A program made the translations under genes and the position numbers. Positions 1-5,295 of a DNA stretch of 5,355 nt are shown in pieces; within the stretch, counting starts at the first letter, position 1, and every line of letters begins with the position of its first letter. Source of the stretch: CAYSLA01 sp964431685 (GTDB taxonomy: Bacteria > Armatimonadota > UBA5829); contig CAYSLA010000208.1 of the NCBI GenBank assembly GCA_964431685.1, forward strand, positions 1 through 5,355, in the 5' to 3' direction. The notes beneath the pieces were generated by a model. That model had not been told where the DNA came from. It ran no database searches and saw only the letters and a program-made list of their open reading frames with translations.

Positions 1-930
1 TTCAACGGCGACTGGCCATCAAGTGTGTTTGCATCACAGGATCCCGTGGCGATTGATTCTGTCGCCTACGATTTCCTGAAAAACGAGTGGCCGAATGTTG
101 TGGAGAATGGCGTTGAATGGGCAGGGAGCCTGCAGGGCGGCGCAGAGGACTACCTGCACGAGGCGGCGCTGGCCAACAACCCGCCTTCCGGGACGTTCTA
201 CGATCCGGATAAGGACGGTGTCCGAATGACGAGCCTTGGGGTTCACGAGCATTGGAATGACCCCGTAAACAAGCAATATAGTCGCAACCTTGGGCTGGAT
301 AGCGGTATCGAGCTCGTCAAGCTGACCTACGATAACGGCGCCATCCCGAGGGCGAAGCTCGAATCGATCGGCACAAACTGTTTCGTGGCTGCGGCTGTCG
401 TGACAGCGGTCTTCACCGACTGCATCTATGTCCAGGGTGATGACCGGTCTTCGGGCATCCGCGTGCTGGGCTCTCACGCCCTGACAGTGGGCAAGAGGGC
501 AAATGTCACAGGAGTAATGCAGACCCTTGCAGCCACAGGAGAGCGCTGCATTGCCATGGCCACTGTTACAGAAGCGGGAAGTGGAACCGTTCAGCCTCTG
601 GCTCTCAACACCAGGGCCATCGGCGGCGGGCCGTGGAACTACGACTCTGTCACGGGCGCCGGACAGAGGGGCATTCCGGGGTCCAGCGGGCTGAATAACA
701 TCGGTCTGCTCGTCCGATTCGCGGGTCGGTTCCGGTACATCGACGCGTCGACATTCGGCGTAAGCGACGGCAGCGGGCGCGAGATACGCTGCTACACCAC
801 ACCAGGCATGACGATCAACTCCGGTTGGACAAAGGTAAGAGTCACGGGCATATCGTCCTGCAAAAGTATCAGCGGAGAGGTGCAAAGTGTCCTACTTCTC
901 CGGACGCAGTCGGATATAAAAGTGCTCTGA
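1..930 (+). CDS. DUF362-family protein with OB-like C-terminal extension (5' end missing)
   Basis: The frame is open from the first base, so the start lies upstream; 309 residues are visible before the TGA. The first ~100 residues match the C-terminal part of DUF362 proteins as I know them: SQDPVAIDSVAYDFL near the edge, then HEAALANNPPSGTFYDPD, GVHEHWNDP and QYSRNLG, ending in GIELVK. DUF362 proteins are widespread and poorly characterised; no reaction can be assigned here. From about residue 115 to the end is a second, beta-rich region with VTAVFTDCIYVQGDDRSSGI, then GLNNIGLLVRFAGRF and VSDGSGREIR. This resembles two OB-fold-like nucleic-acid or sugar-binding-type repeats often attached to secreted proteins of Armatimonadota; that reading is from memory of similar proteins. 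Whether the protein is exported cannot be judged without its N-terminus. The gene is followed by its own terminator and is probably not part of the riboswitch-controlled unit. Confidence 0.85.
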   Translation, partial: FNGDWPSSVFASQDPVAIDSVAYDFLKNEWPNVVENGVEWAGSLQGGAEDYLHEAALANNPPSGTFYDPDKDGVRMTSLGVHEHWNDPVNKQYSRNLGLDSGIELVKLTYDNGAIPRAKLESIGTNCFVAAAVVTAVFTDCIYVQGDDRSSGIRVLGSHALTVGKRANVTGVMQTLAATGERCIAMATVTEAGSGTVQPLALNTRAIGGGPWNYDSVTGAGQRGIPGSSGLNNIGLLVRFAGRFRYIDASTFGVSDGSGREIRCYTTPGMTINSGWTKVRVTGISSCKSISGEVQSVLLLRTQSDIKVL

Positions 931-973
931 TCGGCAGTCAGCATTCCCCGCTGCGGGATGCGGCCAGCCGCAG

Positions 974-1012
974 TGCGCCCATTGTCAGAGAATAGCACCA
1001 GGGCGCATTTTT
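974..1012 (+). terminator. Probable intrinsic terminator of the DUF362 gene
   Basis: A perfect 7-bp stem, TGCGCCC (974-980) with GGGCGCA (1001-1007), encloses a 20-nt loop and is followed directly by TTTTT (1008-1012). It lies 44 nt after the DUF362 stop and just 5 nt before the -35 box of the next promoter, the expected place to separate two transcription units. The long loop makes it weaker than a textbook terminator. A second small hairpin (CTGCGG 951-956 with CCGCAG 968-973) precedes it. Confidence 0.6.
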
Positions 1013-1016
1013 CGGC

Positions 1017-1045
1017 TTGACAAGCCTTTCCGTGTTCGGTATACT
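1017..1045 (+). promoter_or_regulatory. Near-consensus sigma-70-type promoter for the riboswitch transcript
   Basis: The -35 box TTGACA (1017-1022) is a perfect consensus match. A spacer of exactly 17 bp follows, then TATACT (1040-1045), a five-of-six -10 box. Transcription would begin near 1052, about 20 nt before the conserved part of the cobalamin riboswitch. The strong basal promoter fits control exerted after initiation, by the riboswitch and terminator downstream. Confidence 0.8.
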
Positions 1046-1069
1046 ATACTCGTATCCAGCACATTGGCA

Positions 1070-1210
1070 ATCTTTCAGGTGGTCGTGCGACTCGGAAGCT
1101 TCCGGGTCTGGCGACAGGGGAAGTCCGGTGAGAATCCGGGGCTGTGCCGCAACGGTGATCTACGGTGGGAATCGACCCGCCGGGTAAGTCCGAGTACCTG
1201 TCAGCGACCA
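1070..1210 (+). ncRNA. Cobalamin (B12) riboswitch
   Basis: The conserved elements of the cobalamin aptamer appear in order. They are AGGT at 1077-1080, a stem-loop region (CTCGGAAGCTTCCGGG about 1091-1106), GGGGAAGTCCGGTGAGAATC (1117-1136), CTGTGCCGCAACGGTGA (1142-1158), and the B12 box AAGTCCGAGTACCTG (1186-1200). GTCCGG and CCGG around GTGAGAAT form the expected P4/P5-side pairing. TGGTCG (1080-1085) is complementary to CGACCA (1205-1210) and could help close the fold, though this is not the usual P1 position, so the exact ends are uncertain. The element lies directly after a strong promoter and upstream of a terminator and the PEP-CTERM gene. Known riboswitches of this class lower expression when cobalamin is bound; whether adenosyl- or another cobalamin is preferred cannot be read from this. 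Confidence 0.93.
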
Positions 1211-1212
1211 TT

Positions 1213-1238
1213 CCGCCATCGGCAATCGACGATGGCGG
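1213..1238 (+). promoter_or_regulatory. Strong hairpin just downstream of the B12 aptamer
   Basis: CCGCCATCG (1213-1221) and CGATGGCGG (1230-1238) form a perfect 9-bp stem with an 8-nt loop. It starts 3 nt after the possible end of the aptamer. No T-run follows (GCCCTTCGAG instead), so it is not an ordinary terminator. It may be a structural insulator, a pause site or part of the riboswitch expression platform. Confidence 0.5.
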
Positions 1239-1367
1239 GCCCTTCGAGCAAAGGGGCTTTGGCGATTATGGTCATTTTCCGACTATCAGACTTCGTGAGG
1301 CCCTTTCCTTAGTGGATTGGGTCTTTGCTTGTTTGTGGGGAGAAATGGCAGGTGCCGAACGATCCGC

Positions 1368-1402
1368 GCCCCGCTCGAAGTGTTGAGCGGGGCTTTTTGT
1401 TT
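1368..1402 (+). terminator. Leader terminator (probable riboswitch expression platform)
   Basis: GCCCCGCTC (1368-1376) and GAGCGGGGC (1385-1393) form a perfect 9-bp GC-rich stem with an 8-nt loop, followed by TTTTTGTTT (1394-1402). This is a strong intrinsic terminator. It sits between the cobalamin aptamer and the first start codon, with no gene between, so it most likely acts as a transcription attenuator. A candidate competing pairing is GTGGGG (1335-1340) with CCCCGC (1369-1374), six pairs including one G-U, which would disrupt the 5' arm. How the aptamer, ~160 nt upstream, would control this choice is not clear from sequence. Confidence 0.88.
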
Positions 1403-1453
1403 GTTGGGTCAATCACAGTCCGCATGCGACTAAAAACGGGAGCGAGGAAACAG

Positions 1454-2035
1454 ATGAAGTCACTGAATGTAGGAAAAGGGTTCTTGATGGTATTGGTTGG
1501 AGTCGCCTTTGCGTGCTCCTCCGTATGTGCGTTCACTTTCGATGACGTGCAGTTCTGGGTGGGCAGTGGGGCCAGCAAGTCTATGCTGGTCATCGACTGG
1601 AATGACGGCATCGAACCCCAGAGCCTGGCCTGGGGATATCGGTGGGACGGCGTCAAGACCGGCCTGGACATGCTCAACGACATCGATGCGGCCGACTGGC
1701 AGCTTTCGGTGGAGTTCGATATGTGGGGTTTTGTTGCCAACCTCACGCGTGGCAATCACAATTTCGATGCAACCTGGGATCCGGCCGTTCAGTCATTCTG
1801 GAACTACCAGATGGGTGATGGGTCAACCTGGACAATGCCTATGTACGGCGCGGGTGATCGCATCCTGGCTGACGGCGGCTGGGACGGATGGGCGTGGGGC
1901 GGTTGGCCGACTGAGCCCAGCGTGCCCGTGGCGGCGGTGAATGACCCGCAGCCCGCCGTGCCGGAGCCAGGCACGATCACCGCGCTTGGACTCGGACTGC
2001 TGGGCCTTGTGGGGACAGTTCGGCGGAGAAGATAG
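1454..2035 (+). CDS. Trp-rich PEP-CTERM surface protein under a B12 riboswitch
   Basis: The 193-residue product has a signal peptide (K2, K8, hydrophobic stretch 9-26, likely cut after VCA-26). A C-terminal PEP-CTERM sorting signal follows: PEP at 170-172, a hydrophobic helix, then RRRR. Such proteins are exported and processed by an exosortase. The middle domain (about 28-155) has FWVGSG at 34-39, LVIDWNDG at 45-52, LAWGYRWDG at 58-66, TGLDML at 69-74 and DGGWDGWAW at 140-148. I recognise this pattern from secreted proteins often found near cobalamin riboswitches or transport genes; the biochemical role is not established to my knowledge. Thirteen tryptophans fall between residues 35 and 151, which suggests a stacking surface for a ligand (inference). 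The ATG at 1454 is chosen because GAGGA (1444-1448) lies 5 nt upstream and the signal peptide begins there. An in-frame ATG at 1424 lacks a ribosome binding site. First gene of the unit; expression should fall with high cobalamin. Confidence 0.88.
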   Translation: MKSLNVGKGFLMVLVGVAFACSSVCAFTFDDVQFWVGSGASKSMLVIDWNDGIEPQSLAWGYRWDGVKTGLDMLNDIDAADWQLSVEFDMWGFVANLTRGNHNFDATWDPAVQSFWNYQMGDGSTWTMPMYGAGDRILADGGWDGWAWGGWPTEPSVPVAAVNDPQPAVPEPGTITALGLGLLGLVGTVRRRR

Positions 2036-2042
2036 ACCTGTC

Positions 2043-2155
2043 ATACTTCGCGGGCGCGTGCCGCGAAGCGTCGTGTAATATATCTGGCAGCTTCGGGACG
2101 AAGAACAGTCCCGAAGCACAGTTCAGAGTCTTCGGGGCAAACGCCCGCGAAGTAT
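2043..2155. repeat. Nested inverted repeats in the spacer between the PEP-CTERM and pseudopilin genes
   Basis: A perfect 14-bp inverted repeat, ATACTTCGCGGGCG (2043-2056) with CGCCCGCGAAGTAT (2142-2155), bounds nearly the whole spacer. Inside it is a perfect 10-bp hairpin, GCTTCGGGAC (2090-2099) with GTCCCGAAGC (2108-2117). Competing pairings exist: CTTCGCGG (2046-2053) with CCGCGAAG (2061-2068), and CCCGAAG (2110-2116) with CTTCGGG (2130-2136). No T-run follows any stem, so simple termination is unlikely. It could be a small palindromic repeat element, an mRNA-processing or stabilising structure, or a switch affecting translation of the next gene, whose start is 12 nt away. Confidence 0.75.
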
Positions 2156-2166
2156 TTGATGGCAAA

Positions 2167-2895
2167 ATGACAATCGGAAGAGTCAAAAAACTGAATACGA
2201 GGCGCCATGCGGGCTTTGCTTTGATCGAGCTCCTGGTGGTGATAGCGATAATCGCGATTCTTGCCGCCATCCTGTTTCCGGTGTTCGCCACGGCACGGGA
2301 CAAGGCGCGGCAAACCAAATGCCTGTCGAATCTCAAACAGATAGGGCTTGCCTGGCAGATGTACGCCGCCGACTACGACGATATGGCCTGCCCGTCGTAC
2401 TACTACGGCAGTGACGGTTGGATGTACAACTGGGATTTTGCCACCAGGGGCTCCAACTATAAGCTTGGCCTGATCGGGCAGTATACGAAAAGCGGTGAAG
2501 TCAAGAGCTGTCCCGGGTACACCGGCGCGGCTACCTGGGGCAGGCCCTATACGGGCTACGGCTATAACGCCAGCTATATCGGCGGCGACTCCACCCCAAC
2601 AGGCGGGTTTGTCGTTCCGCCCGCGGCCCTCAGTCAGATAGTTGACCCGGCCGGGACGGCTGTATTTGCCGACTGCGGGTTCGACGGCGCCCCGGCGAAC
2701 TGGCTGCGCGCGCCGTTGAACGACTACTTCGGACTCTTCAGCGGGGGAAAGGCTGCGTTCAGGCACAATCGGTGCGCGTCGGTGTTCTATGCTGACGGGC
2801 ACGTAAGATCGGCCAACCGAATCTACAACGCGGACCCGGCAAGTCCCGACTACGGATCACTATCCGAGGATGATTCCGCGTACGATTTGCAGTGA
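2167..2895 (+). CDS. Pseudopilin-like protein with H-X9-DG C-terminal motif (DUF1559-type)
   Basis: The 242-residue product has a type IV prepilin N-terminus: a basic leader (R12, R13), then G16-F17 at the predicted prepilin peptidase cut and FALIELLVV with glutamate at mature position 5 (E21). A long hydrophobic helix to about residue 40 follows, then ATARDKARQTKCLSNLKQIG, typical of this family. The C-terminal region carries the H-X9-DG motif (H200, D210-G211) that defines a large family of secreted pseudopilin-like proteins in Planctomycetota, Armatimonadota and relatives. Position 2 of the mature protein is Ala instead of the common Thr. Many paralogues usually exist per genome and their roles are mostly unknown; they are thought to use type II secretion or pilus-like machinery. 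The ATG at 2167 is the only sensible start because the prepilin leader must precede G16. No Shine-Dalgarno sequence is visible before it, so translation may depend on the structured spacer upstream or on coupling. The next gene starts 13 nt after its stop. Confidence 0.92.
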   Translation: MTIGRVKKLNTRRHAGFALIELLVVIAIIAILAAILFPVFATARDKARQTKCLSNLKQIGLAWQMYAADYDDMACPSYYYGSDGWMYNWDFATRGSNYKLGLIGQYTKSGEVKSCPGYTGAATWGRPYTGYGYNASYIGGDSTPTGGFVVPPAALSQIVDPAGTAVFADCGFDGAPANWLRAPLNDYFGLFSGGKAAFRHNRCASVFYADGHVRSANRIYNADPASPDYGSLSEDDSAYDLQ

Positions 2896-2908
2896 GAGGA
2901 TTAATAGG

Positions 2909-4150
2909 ATGAGAGGACGGATAAGGATTCCACTTACTATACTGGCAGCAGCAATGATGAGCGTGTTGCCGGCATGCGCCTGGGCAGCGGCTGATGACTG
3001 GTGCGCCAACCATGTGGTCTCCTACCAAAACGTAGGGGTGAGCCCGTTCGACGATCCAGGCTCTGTGCTGGGACGGCCGACAACGTGGAACGTTGAATCC
3101 GCAGTCTGGAGCGACGTTACCCCCGGCAACTACGCCGTTAGCCTCACCTACGCCGCGTCAACAAACTCGCCCGACGGCGCCAAACTGGTGCTTACTCTCA
3201 ACAAAGCCAAGACGAGCGTACCGACTCAACCTGCGGGCAGTGTTGTGGTGAGATTTGCCAAGCCGATATACGATGATCCGCTCAACTGGTATGGTAAGGA
3301 CTTCATTGTCTTCGGAAATTCCCGATTCAACAGCTCCGACGGTCTTGTGGACATCGATACGGATATGGAAGCGTACCGCGTTGCCGCCACTGCCAGTGGG
3401 TTCTGGGAACAGATGAAGGTGAGCGTGAGTCAGGATGGGGAGACTTGGTTCGACTACTCTTCCGGGCCGTTCGCGGACGACTTCGCGCCGACCCAGGCTT
3501 TTGCGTGGGACAGACAGAACCACACCTGGGGCGCCGAGATGGATTATACGAAACCCGTCCCGACCTCTCTAACGAAAACCAGTTTTGCGGGGCTGACGGT
3601 GGCGGATGGAATCGATCTCTACAAAGGCTCCGCGGGTGGCACCGCGTTCGACATCAGCGAGTTCTCTCTGCAGCCGGACCCGGCAACCGGGCTGAAGTGG
3701 ATACAGTACGTGAAAGTCTCCTCGATGGCCTCTTCGTCATCGCTGCAGGCCGACGGGGAAGTGGACGCTTTCACAAGGGTGAGCGCGGCCCCGCAGGAGA
3801 ATGGCCCGGTACTGAGCGGCACTGTTACTTTCGGGGGCCTGAGTTCGTCATCGGCGAGGCCGACCGAAACCATCTTTGAATTCCGCAGGACGAACGGTGT
3901 CCCGTTCTGCAGGAGAAAGGTTCCGCTGGGCCAGGACGGCTCGTTCCGTATCCGGGCCTATTCGCGTGAGTACGATCTTGTCATCAGCAAACACCCGTGG
4001 TTGAGCAAATCGGTGAGGGTGAATGCCACTGGCGGGGACGTTACCGGCCTCGCTATCAACCTCACCAATGGAGACGTTGATGCTGACAATAGCCTGACGA
4101 CCAGTGATATCAGTGTTCTTCTTCTCAACCTGAACGCGGAGGGCGACTAG
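2909..4150 (+). CDS. Secreted surface protein with carboxypeptidase-regulatory-like domain and half dockerin-like tail
   Basis: The 413-residue product begins with a signal peptide (R2, R4, R6, hydrophobic 7-26, likely cut after AWA-26). The main domain (about 30-290) contains VVSYQNVGVSPFDDP near 36-50, a beta strand region ending in DFIVFGNSRF at 131-140, and VSQDGETW at 173-180. I recognise this as a family of exported proteins (typical motif FGNSFF, then SQDG-TW) that I have seen beside cobalamin uptake genes; function unproven. Residues ~300-386 (VLSGTVTF to VTGLAINL) look like a carboxypeptidase-regulatory-like beta sandwich. The last 27 residues, NGDVDADNSLTTSDISVLL then LNLNAEGD, form one dockerin/EF-hand-like calcium-binding loop; a full dockerin has two. 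The ATG at 2909 has GAGAGGA (2894-2900) 8 nt upstream; the frame also opens 13 codons earlier inside the pseudopilin gene but without this support. The 13-nt gap to the pseudopilin gene indicates co-transcription. Confidence 0.85.
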   Translation: MRGRIRIPLTILAAAMMSVLPACAWAAADDWCANHVVSYQNVGVSPFDDPGSVLGRPTTWNVESAVWSDVTPGNYAVSLTYAASTNSPDGAKLVLTLNKAKTSVPTQPAGSVVVRFAKPIYDDPLNWYGKDFIVFGNSRFNSSDGLVDIDTDMEAYRVAATASGFWEQMKVSVSQDGETWFDYSSGPFADDFAPTQAFAWDRQNHTWGAEMDYTKPVPTSLTKTSFAGLTVADGIDLYKGSAGGTAFDISEFSLQPDPATGLKWIQYVKVSSMASSSSLQADGEVDAFTRVSAAPQENGPVLSGTVTFGGLSSSSARPTETIFEFRRTNGVPFCRRKVPLGQDGSFRIRAYSREYDLVISKHPWLSKSVRVNATGGDVTGLAINLTNGDVDADNSLTTSDISVLLLNLNAEGD

Positions 4151-4230
4151 TACCTGTCTGCGGAAACGCCTGCAGCCATGTCTGGGTTAACCCACGCAAC
4201 ACAACCGAATAGCGCGCACTCCTCCTCTGG

Positions 4231-4267
4231 CGCGGGCGGTGACAGCACTATGCCGTCGCCGACCGCG
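4231..4267. terminator. Hairpin between convergent genes, possible terminator
   Basis: CGCGGGCGGTGAC (4231-4243) and GTCGCCGACCGCG (4255-4267) form a 13-position stem with one mismatch and one G-U pair around an 11-nt loop. It begins 3 nt beyond the stop of the minus-strand gene and lies between two convergent units. Neither side has a T-run, so as an intrinsic terminator it is atypical. The rest of 4151-4270 shows only a 12-bp palindrome at 4183-4194. Confidence 0.4.
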
Positions 4268-4270
4268 TGC

Positions 4271-4711
4271 TCATTCTGCCACGGGGCCTTTGATGAGCAC
4301 GGAACACTGAGCTTTGTCGCAGTTGCTCATGTCCATCTCGCAACTGTAGCCCAACGGCTCCAGAACTCTGCGATAAAGTACGTCGCAGTGGCCGCAGTAG
4401 TCGTGGTAGGGCTCCACGTGGTCTATCTCCAGCAACCTGCCTTTTGACGGGCAGTGGTGCATCACTATGCTGAACTCTCTGGCCTCGTCATCAATCTGCA
4501 TTGTGAAGTCTGCTGCTTCCTCGTTCAGTGTATGTGTCCAGTACATCCAGCATCCGCGCAGGCCGTTGGCCTCTACCAGCTCCTTGAGATTTCCCAGGAA
4601 GTTGTCCGACAGATAGTTCCAGAAGTCGAGAACGGCCTCTTTGCCTCCGCGTTTTTCCAGATACTTGAACAGCTCCGAGTAGGCCGGTATGAAATCAACG
4701 CAGGAAATCAT
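4271..4711 (-). CDS. Conserved Cys-rich hypothetical protein, second of a coupled pair
   Basis: The 146-residue product has no signal peptide and is likely cytoplasmic. An N-terminal helical half (about 8-65) leads into a beta segment ending in MHHCPSKGRLLE (C87-P88). A cysteine-rich tail follows, with YCGHCD (C106, C109), LEPLGY at 117-122 and C124, C131, C136. The HCP element and the spaced C-terminal cysteines recall proteins related to L-2-amino-thiazoline-4-carboxylic acid hydrolase, but this is a weak resemblance and no reaction should be assigned. The cysteines could bind metal or form redox pairs (inference). The ATG at 4711 has AAGGAGG (4723-4717) 5 nt upstream, and the start overlaps the previous gene's stop as ATGA, so the pair is translationally coupled. 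It is a diverged homologue of that neighbour: both share YL, R-G--AV, GL and CP in the same order. Confidence 0.82.
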   Translation of the reverse strand: MISCVDFIPAYSELFKYLEKRGGKEAVLDFWNYLSDNFLGNLKELVEANGLRGCWMYWTHTLNEEAADFTMQIDDEAREFSIVMHHCPSKGRLLEIDHVEPYHDYCGHCDVLYRRVLEPLGYSCEMDMSNCDKAQCSVLIKGPVAE

Positions 4712-5175
4712 CTCTGCCTCCTTGCGAACCGCTGGACACTGCGGCCTGTTTCCTCATCGTACTCCAAAAGCTCCGCCTCATAGTCGGAGCCCTCGACCAG
4801 GGCTTCGTTTACGGTCTTGGTAGTTTCGTGGAACAACCTGGCCACGCGGTATCCGTTTTCGCGCATGTGGCGCACCGCGGGGCAGTACGGCACGCGCAGG
4901 ACCATCTGTTCGTCGCTCAGTGAAATCTCGACTTGGGCGCCCTCGATCTCATATACTTGCTTGAAATGATCTGCTACAGCCGAAAGCCCGCGAGAGCGCA
5001 TCTCCGCTATGAGCGGCGAAAAATAGGTCCGCGTGAACTCCCGCAGGTACTCGCGTACTGCCGACTCGCCGAAGCGGTCGTGAAGGTATTCGATGCCGTT
5101 ACTCAGCGCACCGTGGAAGTCCTTGTGAAGATACTGGTTGTCAGAGGCCGAGCGCCTCATTACTTCGACGGGCAA
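4708..5175 (-). CDS. Conserved hypothetical protein, first of a coupled pair
   Basis: The 155-residue product is soluble, with no signal peptide or membrane segment. Helices predominate to about residue 77 (HKDFHGALSNGIEYLHDRFG, AVREYLREFTRTYF). A beta segment follows to VPYCPAVRHM (C98-P99), then a helix (ETTKTVNEALVEG) and a charged tail LLEYDEETGRSVQRFARR. I recall similar uncharacterised proteins in anaerobic and uncultured bacteria, but no function. The start is TTG at 5175: a strong AAGGAGGT (5191-5184) stands 8 nt before it, whereas the in-frame ATG at 5160 would be 23 nt away. The gene ends in an ATGA overlap with its homologue downstream, which suggests fixed stoichiometry and perhaps a heteromeric complex. 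It keeps only the one Cys-Pro site and lacks the Cys-rich tail of its partner. Confidence 0.82.
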   Translation of the reverse strand: MPVEVMRRSASDNQYLHKDFHGALSNGIEYLHDRFGESAVREYLREFTRTYFSPLIAEMRSRGLSAVADHFKQVYEIEGAQVEISLSDEQMVLRVPYCPAVRHMRENGYRVARLFHETTKTVNEALVEGSDYEAELLEYDEETGRSVQRFARRQR

Positions 5176-5183
5176 AGTACTGC

Positions 5184-5191
5184 ACCTCCTT
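5184..5191 (-). promoter_or_regulatory. Strong ribosome binding site that selects a TTG start
   Basis: Read on the minus strand, AAGGAGGT is a near-perfect anti-16S complement. It is 8 nt from the TTG at 5175 and 23 nt from the ATG at 5160, so it decides the start of the 155-residue protein. A small hairpin, GGGAG (5194-5198) with CTCCC (5203-5207), lies immediately upstream and could affect ribosome access. Confidence 0.75.
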
Positions 5192-5193
5192 GC

Positions 5194-5295
5194 GGGAGAT
5201 TTCTCCCTTCGGTCGAAATGACACGCACTGCGGTTGAAATGACATGTCCTACTGTCGAAATGACACGCGCTGCCATCTTGTCATTCCGAACGACA
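5194..5295. repeat. Repeat cluster: three 21-bp units plus an inverted copy
   Basis: After the palindrome GGGAGATTTCTCCC (5194-5207) come three tandem 21-bp units at 5211-5231, 5232-5252 and 5253-5273. Each carries T(C/T)GAAATGACA at the same offset (5213, 5234, 5255). Units one and three match at 19 of 21 positions, units one and two at 16 of 21. An inverted relative, TGTCATTCCGA, follows at 5279-5289. The pattern GAGATTTCTC-CTTCGGTCGAAATGACA resembles a dispersed palindromic intergenic repeat I have seen in several phyla. No clear promoter for the minus-strand genes was found in 5192-5355. Confidence 0.8.

Noticed and set aside
34..885. Long open frame on the minus strand opposite the DUF362 gene
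   Set aside because: It is fully antisense to a recognisable protein, has no family motifs, and is the kind of open frame expected opposite GC-rich coding DNA.
1064..1312. Open frame across the leader and riboswitch
   Set aside because: It overlaps the conserved cobalamin aptamer and its product has no recognisable features; the sequence conservation here is that of RNA.
1345..1386. Possible 13-codon leader peptide whose stop lies at the terminator loop
   Set aside because: The GGGGAG upstream is only 2 nt from the ATG, too close for good initiation, and the peptide has no run of regulatory codons. The riboswitch already explains the terminator.
2041..2802. Long minus-strand frame opposite the pseudopilin gene
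   Set aside because: The plus strand encodes clear prepilin and H-X9-DG motifs here; the antisense product has no recognisable features.
4183..4194. 12-bp perfect palindrome TGGGTTAACCCA
   Set aside because: It is isolated in a convergent intergenic region with no promoter nearby; a palindrome of this length can arise by chance and no operator role can be supported.
5211..5289. Repeat array considered as a CRISPR
   Set aside because: The 21-bp units are directly adjacent with no spacers, are imperfect, and no cas gene is visible.
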